A DNA stretch of 64,000 bases from Sweltsa coloradensis (GCA_024449915.1 JAMZAV010000909.1:282855-346854); one strand, 5' to 3'; counted from the stretch's first letter, positions 19,842 through 32,308 are shown. Made by a program: numbers and translations. Notes: a model not told the origin generated them from the sequence alone.

Positions 19842-20556
19842 GGATGAGCGTAGCGAGCGAAGCGAAGATTCCATTTCACTACACTGGAGAAAAAAATCCG
19901 GAATGTTTTTTTTTCTGTTTGTATTATTGTGTTTGTTAAAACCGATACTCCAAATTGCTATGAAATTTTATGGAGGCCTTCGAAATCTTTTTGAGCGCAA
20001 TCGGAAAATTATTTCTCATAAAAATCGCAATTTTACGATTTTTTCCGATTTTTAAAAAATTTCTTCGACTTATAACACCTACATGCTTTATCCGATTTTA
20101 ATGATTTTTTCACAGAACCTTAATTTTATGAATTAAGATATTCGTGTGAAATGTGAGCGTAATCGAAAAATTATTTCTCATGAAAATCGAACTTTTACAG
20201 GTTTTTTCTTTTTTAAAACAATTCTTTGACTTATAACACCTTTATCCTATTGTAATGATTTTTTCACAGAACCATAATTGTATGAATTACAATATTCGTG
20301 TAAAATTTGAGCGCAATCGAATAATTATTTCTTATGAAAATCGCAATTTTACGATTTTTTTATTTTTTTAAGATTACGATTAATAATTTTTTTAATTTAA
20401 ATTATTTAATTTAATTTAATTTTAAAAAAATCTTCGACTTAGTAATAATTTTTTCACAGAACAACAGAAAATCCGCATAACACATGGCAGCTCAATGCAC
20501 CAATAATTACGCTCATCCAACAACGCGCCTGAAAAAGCGTTTGCGAAGCTTCCTAG
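19842..20556 (+). mobile_element. Helentron-like family B element, full length
   Basis: 5' GGATGAGCGTAGCGAGCGAA, ATTCCATTTCACTACACTGG and two or three internal units each with ACTTATAACACCT...ATGATTTTTTCACAGAACC. Then CGCTCATCCAACAACGCGCC, the AACGC/GCGTT hairpin and CTAG. The flanks are ...AATAATT and TAATAA, consistent with T/T insertion. No coding frame. Confidence 0.87.
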
Positions 20557-20591
20557 TAATAATAATAATAACTCGAGAAAACCTCAGACAG

Positions 20592-20752
20592 TTTGAGTCT
20601 ATTTGGATAAAGGGCGCATCAACCGTTTGGTCATAATGAGATATGGGAAGGAAATTTCCAAGCCGGCTAGAACCAGACACGCGGGGGGGGAGGAATGGAG
20701 GTTCTCACGTCGTGGTCGTAATTGTCTTTGTCATTGTTCGTGTTGTCCACAA
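20592..20752 (+). repeat. Family A repeat, diverged 5' half
   Basis: TATTTGGATAAAGGGCGCAT head and degraded hairpin, ending after CGTGTTGTC. Confidence 0.65.
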
Positions 20753-20784
20753 TGTGAACAAATGAATCAATGTCAATGTCACAT

Positions 20785-21095
20785 CTTGGGAGGAGAAACG
20801 GGTTTTAAATTGTATAATTTCTTATAAAATGGAAACGTACGGGACTCGTAGGGGTAGGCTCTTACTATAGGTAGCTTTTCTTTGAGCATACTATTGTTTA
20901 TTACTTTGAGAACGTGAATAATCTGGTTGTGTTTACGCCTAGGCTAGGGCCTACCTCATGTCATTCAAAACATTTCATTAACTTATTTCGACTTACGAAA
21001 CAAATTGCATTCATTTCGACCTGGACCAAACACAACTGGATCGATTTCCGACGAAAATGTACGAATCAAATCCGGATCCAGTTATAGAATAGAGG
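20785..21095 (+). repeat. Duplicated block shared with 17920-18190
   Basis: Same order of segments as 17920-18190, about 80-85% alike by eye. Confidence 0.6.
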
Positions 21096-21455
21096 CACCG
21101 GGTATCGAACCCCTAACCTCTCTCGAGCTCTTCTGACTTGACCTGCGGTGCCGAGTGGCCGAGTGGCGACCACTTCTAGAACCAGGGGATGAATGATGTA
21201 CGCAAGTCAGGGAGGCTGGGTAGATTCTACATCTCGTCTCCTACTGGACCAGAGACGACGCATGCGCGTGACGCGACGCGCGTTGTACGCATCACACGTG
21301 CCAGGACGCACTCACATTCTGTCGTGGGATGACAGGGGTAAAGCAAGGGAGGCAGTTCGAGACTCGTATATCTATCGTCGACGTAGTCCCAAACTTTTCA
21401 TTTGACCGGAACTCGAAATATAGACGTTTTGACGATGTCTGTTGGTGTTGCCCTG

Positions 21456-21790
21456 ACCATGGCTCTGCTAAACGTAAATGGCGATTTAAAAAAAGTCCAC
21501 TTGGCAAACATCAGCTAGTAAGAGGGGAGTATATTACCCCCCGAAACTAGAGGCGAGCTCTGGCAATCGCCGTCGGGTACACCTTCCCTTTCCCTTGACG
21601 ACCTCCCCGACGAGGATGACAATGACACAATGAACGATGACAAAGACGGTGACGACCGCGACGTGAGAAACCCCCCTTCCTCCCCTTACCCGAGGCTGGT
21701 TCTGAGCAGCATGGGTCCCTCCTCCCCATATCCCCTAGGCTAGAGTGGTGCATTATGACCTTACGGTTGACGCGTTCTTAATCCAAATAA
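21456..21790 (-). repeat. Family A repeat, reversed, near full length
   Basis: On the - strand: TTATTTGGATTAAGAACGCG head, a degraded first hairpin (GCTGCTCAGAACCAGC), CG tract, and CAGAGCCATGGTCAGG in place of the second hairpin. The GGGCCC end is lost. Confidence 0.82.
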
Positions 21791-21859
21791 ACAAAAATAA
21801 ACTTACCACCAGCGATATGATTGTAAAAAAGTTTTTTATGAATTTTTATCGAAACAAAT

Positions 21860-21873
21860 ATGGTCAAGTGGTT

Positions 21874-21908
<35 letters not shown>

Positions 21909-22230
21909 TTATATTATATTTTATTTATATTATTTATTTATTTATCTATTATTTAAAGTAACTGATTCAAGAGGAACTAATAAATAACTTGACATTACAC
22001 AGGACACAACTAACATTAATAATATTGAATAGAATATTAACAACATTAAATATGAACAATTTAATAAAATAAATGAAATAATGCAATTTATATGAATCGA
22101 ATGATAAAAAAGCTCACTTAATGAGAAGCCAAAGAGACGATATAAACCGCGTAATGTATGAAATGAATCGACTATAAAAACGCTCTGCTAGCCAATCACA
22201 AGTCCTTGTTGATTTCGTGACTGTCCGCGG
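21860..22230. other. (TTTA)n tract and AT-rich spacer
   Basis: TTTA repeats at about 21875-21950, then AT-rich sequence with no gene seen. Confidence 0.6.
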
Positions 22231-22234
22231 GTGG

Positions 22235-22400
22235 AATCTGTCGCTTTTGATCGGTCCTTTGCTGAATCACACGTCTAGATGGTCATTGTTCGCTCGTCGA
22301 GTTGTCGGTCCCTACGGGGTTCTGGTCGGCTTTAATTTAATGTCCCCCAGTCAGTTCTGTGGTTGGTGGTGACTCTAAATACAAATTTATTAATTTCATT
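22235..22400 (+). repeat. Family D SINE, diverged 3' part
   Basis: CGCTCGTCGAGTTGTCGGTC, TAATGTCCCCCAGTCAGTTC and GACTCTAAATACAAAT match the D body and tail; the tRNA head is absent. Confidence 0.6.
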
Positions 22401-22432
22401 AACATTGTACCGGTAGCTATTTAGTAAATGTT

Positions 22433-22505
22433 TGTTCTGCAGTCTCGGGTTTGAAGCCCAGTCGGGGCAAACTTTTACCTGCAATTGCTATGAATCTATA
22501 ACTAT
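22433..22505 (+). repeat. tRNA-3'-half-like repeat, family F
   Basis: CTCGGGTTTGAAGCCCAGTC, a T-arm-like fold, then GGGGCAAACTTTTACCTGCA and ATTGCTATGAATC. It matches the inverted pair at 56143-56289. Confidence 0.55.
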
Positions 22506-22616
22506 GCCCTTAAACGGGGTTAGCTTAAATAAATGTATTAACAATAACATAACAACTTGACATGCACTGAAAATCACTTACGTGACAGTGGGTAGACAAA
22601 ATGATTTAATTTTTTA

Positions 22617-22685
22617 AAATTTTATTTAACCTCGATCCTTTTCAGTTAAAAAACTGATTTACAAAGGAGGACAACTAAATAAATC
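22617..22685 (-). repeat. Family C tail, reversed
   Basis: On the - strand: GTTGTCCTCCTTTGTAAATC, a variant AACTGAAAAGGATCGAGGTT and an AAAT tail. Confidence 0.65.
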
Positions 22686-22779
22686 TACTAACATAGATGC
22701 ATATACAGCAATGAACAAACAGTTAAGTTAATATTTGAAATAGTAATATTACAACAATGTATTAAAACATTTATTTTAT

Positions 22780-23285
22780 CTAGGTGCCCGTTAGGGCGCC
22801 GCAGCCAAGCCGCGGTGCGCTACACACTCAAGCACCTTATACACCAAGCAGAGTTGGGGTGATTTCGAGGTGTTACCCAGCCGTCGTGTAACGTGATGTG
22901 AACTTGAAAACTATCACAATCGAGGGGATTTAGGTACCTGACAACACATGCCAAATTTTATTGGGGTACGATTATTCCTTCTTGGTGAAAAAATGGCTTG
23001 AAACATGCTCAAAATCACTTTAAGGATGTTAGCTACTGCCTACTACTGCCTACTACTGCCTACTACTGCTAACATCTAATACGTCGGCCCGCGATTCTGA
23101 CCAGACGGGTGGGACTACATTGTTCATATTTTACATGGACATTAAGGTTATAGAAATATAGTCTCTTTTGAAAAAAAAAGTTGAAAAAGTTTGTTGGAAG
23201 GCTTCCAAATAAAGGTTTTAAAATAAGCCTTAAACACTTGGCATACAATCAACAAGTAACCATAGTTACTTGACACTTGTTGACG
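22780..23285. repeat. Family K composite module, copy 2
   Basis: CTAGGTGCCCGTTAGGGCGC, AGTTGGGGTGATTTCGAGGT, short CTACTGC triplet repeats and GATTCTGACCAGACGGGTGG in the same order as 16653-17412. The H foldback is not attached here. Confidence 0.65.
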
Positions 23286-23289
23286 GTAT

Positions 23290-24370
23290 AAGCAGAGTTA
23301 GGCGGGAAAGTGCGATACGTAAACAAATAGCGGACATTTAAAATTTTTCTTCTTTGTGTGGAACGAGAAAAGGTGTCATTATACTCTCATAAAACAAATC
23401 AGAAACCGTCCCTAGCCTAGGCCCAGATGTGGAAAATTATTTATAATGCAAAAGTGTAGGTCTAAAGTTCCATTTGGCTATAGGACTAGTAAAATTCATA
23501 CTTACATTACATGTTTGACAAGCCTAGCCAACCCTATGCCAGCACAACATTGGACTGATATGAACTTGCTCAACTGTTTGTTTACATAATTGCAACAATA
23601 CAAATCATTTCATACAACATGTCTTTCGATTGAACCGCGTTTATGAAGGCACTGCCATCTAGAATAAATATAGAACTTTATCGAGCTCTTTGCTATACGC
23701 AAATCTTTTTAAAGTGTTTGGATTTCGTGATACTCTTTCAACCATAAACATCCTATATAATTGGCTAGACCAGCAGTCGGTGGTCTACTTCCGGTACAAT
23801 TAGAAGCCATCTTAAAATGACAGTTTACATGTTAATCAAATGGGAGCGATTTGTGGCCAAATAGTTCTCAAGATTGCCGCCAGGTTGACAGGTAAGCATA
23901 CTAGCCTTTAACACCAAATGATTACTAAATTCCCTTATACAATCACTTCGTATTGTTTCTTTGTTTAATACCATGCTGCACAAGCAAAAAAACCATATCA
24001 AACAATCCAGTAAAAATACTTTATTGCATTAAAAAAAGCATAAATTAAAACACCAATCGCCATCTTGAAATGGGCCGGTTGAGTCTTCAATTTGCTACGC
24101 TCGCGCCTGTGCGGAGGTATAGGAGACTGCTAATCTAGCCTACTATAGGGGTTTAATATCAATGCTTTCAACTCACAAACCCATGACGTTTTCCACGATA
24201 CCGTTCAAGAATACCAATTCCTTCGAAAACGAAAACGACTTCGTTTTCAAATTGCGTTTTCAACTCATCTCCACGAACTCAAGAATTGGGGTCCAGTCCT
24301 TATACCGTCGTTTATACCATGGTTATACCACCTATACCCAGGATGTACATGAATCCGGGTCTAGATATTT
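23290..24370. other. Unassigned sequence
   Basis: Mostly unique-looking AT-rich sequence. The 94-codon frame at 24162-24446 has no recognisable domain. Confidence 0.4.
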
Positions 24371-24479
24371 TACATCCTATATTGTTACTGCTAATACCAT
24401 AGAATTTAAATCAACTTTTATAAAAATATTATATTTTAGCAAATAATTTTGTAATGGAACTTGAAAAAGTAATGAGATC

Positions 24480-24850
24480 ACACACATAACAAAAAACTTG
24501 TAGAAATACAGCCAAACCTTACACACTCAAAAGGAATGAGATCTAAAAAAAGGGCCAAGCTCATCTACCCTTCCACATAAACGTACAGTGTCCATAACAG
24601 CATCCTCGAAAAGCTTGGCAAAATAGAATTTGCATGTTATTACGTTTAAATTAATTAGAAAAAAAGAAATTGGATAAACTATTACGTTAAATTAAAAATC
24701 GCAAATTCTATTTGCCAAGCTTTTCGAGGATGCTGTTATGGGACACTGTACGTTTATGTGGAAGGGTAGATGAGCTTGGCCCTTTTTTTAGATCTCATCC
24801 TTTTGAGTGTGTAAGGTTTGGCTGTATTTCTACAGTTTTTGTTATGTGTG
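24480..24850. mobile_element. Family H foldback element, copy 2
   Basis: Inverted arms 24480-24622 and about 24705-24850 share ACTTGTAGAAATACAGCCAA, ATGAGATCTAAAAAAAGGGC and AAAAGCTTGGCAAAATAGAA. They are shorter than copy 1 because both arms lack the same GCGCATTC segment. The same roughly 90-base leader precedes copies 1 and 2. Confidence 0.75.
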
Positions 24851-24862
24851 TTTATTTACTAA

Positions 24863-25270
24863 GACAATCCACGCAAAATCCAATCCGTCTGCTCCCGTCA
24901 TTCTTACACGTTGGTACCAATTCTTCGTCGTCCAAGCTATTACCAACCTTAACAACATTCTCCCTTTCAACTTTATGATCTTATTAAGGCCTTACATGAA
25001 AATCTGCCCACATATTTTACTTCATTCGTCCGTTTTAATACGACAATTAGTGTCAATATGGATCGTTGTTATTCCTATCAAGCTTATTCTCACATTTTCA
25101 TTTCAACTCGGTCTCGTAAAAAGCGAGTGGAATTCACAGCTTCTAGTTTTTAAGCTAATAAAGCATTAAAACTACGTTCAGCTATGCTAGCTATAGGCAT
25201 AGAATTAAATCAGCAAGATCAAGCGGAGCTGAGTCAATGGTTGAGATTCCTGAAGAGAAGAAAAAGTTGA
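24863..25270 (+). pseudogene. Decayed protein-coding fragment, family unknown
   Basis: In one frame (codons starting at 24863) the translation reads like protein for most of 400 bases and is broken by internal stops, one near 24942 and one at 25151-25153, before the final TGA at 25268-25270. Examples are LYDLIKALHENLPTYFTSF near 24971 and AELSQWLRFLKRRKS at the end. It starts 12 bases after the H foldback. I do not recognise the family; a transposon remnant is likeliest. No long ATG frame covers it, so it would be missed by simple ORF calling. Confidence 0.4.
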
Positions 25271-26515
25271 CGTAGCTTTGACGTATTTATATTTATCGTT
25301 CTGATGGAAAATTAAATGGTCTAGTTTTTCAAATGAATTAAAATTGATTTTCAGGGCTAGAGAATACAAATTTAATTTGGAGAAATGATTTATTCAACAA
25401 TTTGAGTAATAACAACAATGTAAGAGTTATTTCTCACGTCTAATTATTGAGTGCAAGATTAATTTTAACGGACTCAATAGCAGCATTCGTGATTTGACGA
25501 AGGAAAAGTTTGATTATAATAAAAACATTGATAAGCTTCATTTTTGTTTGCATTGTGGAACGCGGAATCTATAATGAAAATAAATAACAATATGATCTGA
25601 ACTGCTGATTGACAATTAGGGTTGGTTTGCGAGTAAATTTTATAGAAGAACTCACAATTATTGTATAGGCCTATTACAAAAATTTGCGATTTTTGTAATA
25701 ATCCAGTTTTGTGATTGTTCATTGCTCCTTAATAAAGCGATACGATGTCATGTTTGTTTGAGATCATAAATAAGTAATACATTAAAATGAAAATTCAATG
25801 AGAGTTTTGTTCCTCATTTACATTTTTGGGACGCAGTTGTGTTTTTGATCTTAAGCGTTTAAAATGGATCGACAATAAGCAAACGAAATATCCAGGACAT
25901 CACAAATTTGGTTTATTTTTGTGTTTTCATTGAGAATTTGAATTTGAATCTCTTCTAAAAGTCCTCGAATGTACGTTTTGGTGCACAAGAACAAAATTAT
26001 CTGTTAGTTTGAAGAGAGGTTGTTTATATACACTTCTCTGAAGCATAACAGCTATTTCGATCAAAATCTTTGTGCGAGAAGTGATCAACAAAAACTTTTG
26101 TTAGAGATGCTTATAATAAATAATATTAATACCAAGAAGAATAGAAATATGATATCGTATGTGGATAATGACAGTTTAAGCTATTGTTTTACTTATTTTT
26201 TAATAAATTAATATTCATAAATGAATCTGTTAATGGGTCTACATATTGACATGAATTACTGATATTTACGACGTAGCCATTAAAATCGATAAATTATTTA
26301 TGAGATTTTCGCTAGGTCCAATCTTTTGCCATTTTAAAAAGTGAATTAATAATCCATAATCAGGTTTTTCTTGTTCCCTCTAATTGTCACAGTCTTAATG
26401 ACTTTACAGTTTACTCCCCAAGGTCTGGGATAAATCAAGCCCAATAAATTAATGTCACTGTTATTCTACTTTCAAGCAATTAATTATAAGATATGATGTC
26501 GGCGTGTCAGGTTTT
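25271..26515. other. AT-rich region without a gene
   Basis: No exon, RNA or family repeat seen. Confidence 0.5.
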
Positions 26516-26517
26516 GT

Positions 26518-26700
26518 TAACATCTGTTCTAGCTCTAGTTCTAGTTCTATTTCTAGATCTACTCCTAGTTCTAGTTCTAGTTCTAGTTCTATTTCTAGTT
26601 CTAGTTCTAGTTCTAGTTCTAGTTCTAGCTCTAGTTCTAGTTCTAGTTCTAGTTCGAGTTCGAGTTCGAGTTCGAGTTCTAGTTCTAGTTCTACTACTTC
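26518..26700 (+). repeat. Hexanucleotide (AGTTCT)n array
   Basis: About 30 units of AGTTCT with point variants (AGTTCG block near 26653-26680). Because the unit is six bases, several frames on both strands stay open and give poly-Ser, Leu-Val and Arg-Thr dipeptide frames. These are not genes. Confidence 0.95.
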
Positions 26701-26759
26701 TGTTCTGCGAATATACGATGCGAGAAGGCATGCATAAGTTTATACAATAAATGTTATTT

Positions 26760-28865
26760 GAACCAAATAGCTAAATGAATCAAGATATTTGGATGACCAC
26801 GGGTTAACTTTTTTCACAATAATTTAATACTTATTTGAAATAGTTTGATAGTTAAATCCATCGAATTTCACATAAAATTTCATATAAACTTTAGGGGCTT
26901 GTTTAAAAAGGATTTTCACGTGACTCTATTAGACCAAATATATTCCCTACATAAGATTGGTACATATCTATAAATTTCTCTTGCATGTATTTTTTGCGGA
27001 CAGTTATTGATAAAATGAGATTTTATGAATGTGTATACTGTGCAGTATTGCGCATACTATACTTGCTCAAACCTCTAAAGTGTACAATAATTGTTTAGTG
27101 GAAATTACAGGTCAAAATTTGCTCCAGGCTAATTTCACCACTCAGCAGTAAAGCCTGGTCTACCAGATCTCATCTAAAAACTGTTGACATTGACCACAAC
27201 TTTCTCAATATTACACACTTGGCGAGGGTCTGAAACTTACTCTAACTCTTATTGATATGTCAAATTCAAGAAGATGACTGCATTCATTTTGTAAAGAAAT
27301 ATATTTGAATTTTAGAAATACCACTTTGATCACACATTCGCCACATAATAATAACATTATAAATAAATGATCACACTAATTTCTATTCTTTTCTGCTTTT
27401 AGATAATATATTGTGTTCAGAACTTGAGGGTCACATACGGTCCTAGGAGGAAAGATCATCTGAAATAAGTAAGCCAGTATAACATATAAATAAATTTTCC
27501 ACGGTCCACCTTACTGTCTGATTGGCATGGTTATAGCTAACGGACTATCAAAACACTTAAAACTACTTAATTTCGTTTTTACTAAATAAGTGTAAAATTT
27601 ATGAATATAGTATTTTCTTGTAGTGTAAAAGTCAACATGAACGGAAGCCTACACGTTAGTGAATTTGACTTTATTTGGACGGAAATCGGTGTGTCAATTA
27701 TAGTAATTAATGACAAGAAAATTTGTAACAACTTCTTCACGACACGTCCTCATTTAGTTAGTAATTAAGCTAGTTTTTGTTGACCAATTAACAAATAATT
27801 AGATTTGATAAGTAAGTAATGTAGACAGTAAGGTAATCAGTCTGTCAGGAAAGTGACGAAGCAAAGTGATTCTCAGGAGATTCAAGAAGTTAGTAAATAG
27901 TCTAAACGCTTTCTGCCTTCTAAAATATGTTAAATACGCATCTGTTCTGCATTTCGTCGCCAGATGGCCGTGAAATCGAACGAGTTACGAGAAAGCACGC
28001 GAGAATGCGCTACTGTTTGGCTGATTAGCGTTCTTCTTCTTCTCCACACTAATTCATTCAAGGCCCGTCTTTCTTACAGACTAACCGGCTTTTCGACTAA
28101 ACGACAAATACCGATGTTATCCATAGTATTTGCAACAGGGTTTACAATCCAAATCCGATCATGTTAAACCTTGAAGTTATTTAAAGAATGGTGGAAAAAA
28201 GTCAAACAGTAGGTATTGCTGATTTAAAAGACATAACTTAGATTTCGCTTGGTTGAAGTTGTACTATTCACAGAAAAAACAATGACCGGATGGTTTAAGA
28301 AGAAACGTAGCATCTGGTGTTTGCCCGTGCTTGAATTTTATCATTCCCCAATTATTTCACAACGGGTATCAAACAAGTAATCTACAAATTATGTGTACGA
28401 AATGTATCGTACCTACCCTACAATAGTTTCAAAGTATTGAAAGCATAACCATTCCACATGTACAATACACACAATGTACAATACAATATGCTACAAAGTA
28501 TTTATAAGATATTGTTTTCTAATAATACGAACCTTGAATTAAAACGTATAGAATCATATTTATTTTTAATTTGATTATTATTTATTTTTCTCAGACAACA
28601 GGTATCCACAAATAAGAGACTTAAAAATTCACATTAATCACAATTTTGTAGAATACGAAGATGCTATACAAATCATTACATTCAAGGAAGTGTTATAAAA
28701 TAACAAAATATATTGAGTAAAAATTGATTATCAAAAATATAAATATAACAAAACCGTAAAACCTAAGGTGGCTATAAGGAAAACGAACACATAAACTTTT
28801 TTTTTAAAATCACTTAGATATAAATTATCAAAATCAATTGAAAAGGATAAGAATGTAGAATATTA
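26760..28865. other. AT-rich region without a gene
   Basis: No family repeat, exon or RNA found. Short frames only. Confidence 0.5.
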
Positions 28866-28869
28866 ATTT

Positions 28870-28950
28870 GGTCTACTTTAAAATGTCCCCCACTGAAAAT
28901 CAGTTCTGTAACTAACTGAGTGGGTAGCTCTAAGTACGAATATATTTTAC
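28870..28950 (+). repeat. Family D SINE tail
   Basis: AAATGTCCCCCACTGAAAAT, AACTGAGTGGGTAGCTCTAA, then AT-rich sequence. 3' end only. Confidence 0.65.
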
Positions 28951-28980
28951 ATTGGAATAATTGTTTTATATTTATATTTG

Positions 28981-29115
28981 TTCTTTATGACAGAATTAGG
29001 GTAATATTTCGGGAATTTTCAACTCCTTTCTAATGGCAACTAGAAGGGAGATTAAAAGGGTGTTGAAAATTCCCAAAATATTGCACTAATTCTATTAATA
29101 AAATGTCATAAAGAA
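28981..29115. mobile_element. Palindromic MITE-like element
   Basis: TTCTTTATGACAGAATTAGG...GGGAATTTTCAACTCCTTTC is the approximate inverse of GAAGGGAGATTAAAAGGGTG...ATGTCATAAAGAA. The loop is about 10 bases, and a small insertion lies in the right arm. Confidence 0.6.
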
Positions 29116-29119
29116 AGAG

Positions 29120-30030
29120 TACAATTCTAAAATAATAATCCAATATAAACAACTGTTCTAACAATCTCAGCTTTTATTATACGAATGTATTTATTTATTT
29201 TATTCATTTAATTTTATTGATAATCTAGTATTGTATGGATTTAGCTGTCAATATAATATCCTTGCTAGACTTTGCACAGTTTCATGTACATCGGTTGGTT
29301 CCTGAATTAAAAGCTATTACCATTTACCAACTGCCAAAATGTGATTCCCTCTTAATAACAAAGCTGGTGATCACTCACCCCTTGAAAATACTGTAGGACG
29401 CAGTTTCGATAAAGTCCTGAGTAGAGCTTCGGGTAGTAATGTTTATTATTTCGCCAGCACAACCGCCTGACGAGATATCGACTAAGATAATCGATAACAA
29501 TCGATACATGCGAGTCACGTACGGTCGAAAAGAAACGTGTCGCCAACCCGACAAAGGAAAATCAGCGACACGACGCGGAAACACTACCAAATAAACAGAC
29601 AGAAACATTGGATTAGAACAATGAGTTAGTTAGGCGATGGGTTTGTTGGGATGAGTATAGAAGAGATTTTGTCATCTAACGAAAGATATACATTCTGTTG
29701 TTGATAATATCGTTATGTTGAAAAAATAACATATTTAAAAATTGTATTTCGAGTGTACTTCCTCAATCACAGAAATTATTGTTGGTGGGTGACTTTAATT
29801 ACAATGACTCTGAACCAACCATGTCGACGTTGATACAAACCTACGAACGAAAAATGAACAACCTCCAATCGGAATTTAAAATATGGGACTATAAAAAAAA
29901 AACTTCGCACAATTTATATTATGTGATTTGATGTTTAAAAATGGTAATCAATCCAGAAATAAAAAATCATCTCTGCTGCTGGGTATCCTGATCGCTAAGA
30001 TGGATTTGTTAATTTCTGGATTGATTTCCA
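29120..30030. other. AT-rich region without a gene
   Basis: No supported gene. A GC-richer stretch at 29500-29600 has no recognisable motif. Confidence 0.45.
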
Positions 30031-30036
30031 TAATAT

Positions 30037-30746
30037 GGATGAGCGAAGCGAAGACTTCAATTTCACTTACCCTGAGAAAAATAGCTATGGTGTTGGTTTT
30101 TGTTTTTTGTTTAGTCTGTTTGTTCGCTCTCTACCGGGCAAACGGCGTATACTGTGCGATCTTGATGAAAATTGGAGGGGACTTTCAAAATCTCTGAACT
30201 TAGATCTGCCAAGTTTTTGGGTACAATCGAAAAAAAAATTCTCATGAATATCGTATTTTGACGATTTCCCCCCGAATTTTTAATGCGATATTTTCGTGAT
30301 ATTTGGGCCGATTTTGACCAAACGGGTGGGGCTACAACGTTCATGTTATAGATGGACGTTAAAGTAATGGTGATGTAGTGCCTTATGCATGAAAAGTTCT
30401 AAAAGTTAGCCAGAATTCATAGAAAAAAGGTTTTAATAATCCTTATACAGGTGTTTAAATATTAACAAGTAACTATAAAAAATTGACAATAATCATCTAC
30501 AATGCGTACAAAAAGAAAGTATTTGTGCCTTGAGATATTTTACATTCTATTGTTTATTGTTATTATCAAAGGAATTAATACTACTTTATAAAAATTATCT
30601 TAATAATTTAACAAAAAATATTTTTGCAATGGAACTTGAAAAAGTAATGAGATCCCATGCACACAAAAACTTATTATACAGAAATAGTCAACCAAATAAG
30701 CTCATCCATCAACGCGACTGGAAAAAGCGTTTGCGAAGCGGCTTAG
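30037..30746 (+). mobile_element. Helentron-like element, subfamily B2
   Basis: 5' GGATGAGCGAAGCGAAGACT, then TTCAATTTCACTTACCCTGA, the GGGCCGATTTTGACCAAACG module, and a 3' end CTCATCCATCAACGCGACTG with the AACGC/GCGTT hairpin ending GGCTTAG. The same asymmetric inverted repeat plan as family B with a different interior. Non-coding. Confidence 0.82.
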
Positions 30747-30749
30747 TAT

Positions 30750-31990
30750 ATCAGTCAATTACACCTACGAGAGTGTTTCCCGATCAATGACGACATCAAG
30801 AAAATGTGGTTGTTGTCATTCTCGTTTTGCTTGCAGTGTTGTCTTTGTTGTTGTTTTCGTTTTGTTGTATTTGTTTTTGTTGCTGTTGTTTTTATCTGTG
30901 TCTGAAATAACGAAGCAATGATGAGCGGTTGGTTCATAATGGACGAATGGATCAGATCAAAGATATCGGTAATAAATTAGATCAATGGATAAGAAAGATT
31001 CAAAAGAGATTAAGTAAAAAAAAACTCGAGTTACATTTTTGAGTTTGTGAGGTTTTTCTCATTAGGCCGTACTTCTCTTCTTCGACGTTTATTTTACGTG
31101 TTTTATACCACCGGACAAAAATTCGCGGACTAAAGTAGTCTATAGTAGTTAGAGCACAAATAAAAAGCACGTAACAAAAAATCAAATCGATTAAAATAAA
31201 AGTAAGAAATAAGAATGCATTGCAAAACGTATTTTTAAATATTAACTTCTTAGGTTTCCCACGATTATAATAGCTGTATGAGTAATTGTGGGCGTTTGTT
31301 AAAAGTACAGACACATTTCTTGGAAAATTTAGTAGTTTCGGTTAAAGTAACGCTAATCTTAATCTTGCTATGTTCCCACTTATTTCTTGATTATCTTCAA
31401 GGATTTCCGGAGCTTTTCTTAAAACATTCGCGAAAGCAATGATTGAGATCTATTAAATAGTCTTCCTCTTAAATTATCTTCACAACCTATACCAAATTAG
31501 TCAACTGGAGAGGGACAAATTGTCACAAGGAAGGTTTCTCGTAAATAAATAATTCAAATAAATCACTATTGTATGAATATAATATGGTTTAGTAAATTTA
31601 TTAATCTGTGATATGCGGCAAAATCAGTATAGGCAGAGCTGATTTGGTAGGCTGGTTTCTCTAAATGTCCAGTGAACACAAAATTCCATTTGATCAATAA
31701 ATACACCTACGGCAGTGTTTCCCGATTAATTGAGAAACAAATTAAAGCACAGAAGTATTGGTATTGCGAATAAGTTATGTATGATTGGATTGGATTGTAT
31801 CTTTCTATCTCTTTCAACAGGAGTAAACCACGTTTTGGCAAGTGGCTATAATAATTATTTCGGAAATATGCTACAAAATCAAAGTTTTCAAAATTTTAAT
31901 TATTCAAGTGATGAATTTATTTTTCACAGATTAAAATTTTAAATTAATCTATTAAAGGAAACTTTATGTAAAAGAACTTTTGAGAAACCA
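30750..31990. other. AT-rich region without a gene
   Basis: TTG-rich low-complexity sequence near 30805-30895, then AT-rich sequence. No exon seen. Confidence 0.45.
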
Positions 31991-32166
31991 ATTTGCAAAA
32001 CTTATCTTCAAAAACTACATATCTTGTTTTGCGTAACATGTGCTTTACTGTAATGTTTAATATGTTTATGCCAAAACCCTTAATTTTCGTTAACCTATAT
32101 AGTTATCAACAGAGAGTATTAACGATGTTGACTAGAATTAAATATTTAAGAATATACATCGTTCTT

Positions 32167-32223
32167 CGGTCGGTCAACTGGCATTCTCCAAGGATTCGCC
32201 CTGGGTCCCTTTCCGTTTATCAT
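32167..32223 (+). pseudogene. Reverse transcriptase motif remnant 1
   Basis: One frame reads STGILQGFALGPFPF, a damaged form of the non-LTR reverse transcriptase motif G(I/V)PQGS-LGP-LF. The surrounding frame is not open. It aligns with the remnant at 33158. Confidence 0.55.
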
Positions 32224-32308
32224 AATATCTATCACATAATATGTGTTTTATTTTAATGTTTATCATTTTTTAAAGCCAAAACACTAAATAAACGTGACTG
32301 TTATCATT

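Noticed and set aside
26493..26750. Long Ser-rich, Leu/Val-rich and Arg/Thr-rich frames
   Set aside because: They are translations of a hexanucleotide microsatellite in different frames.
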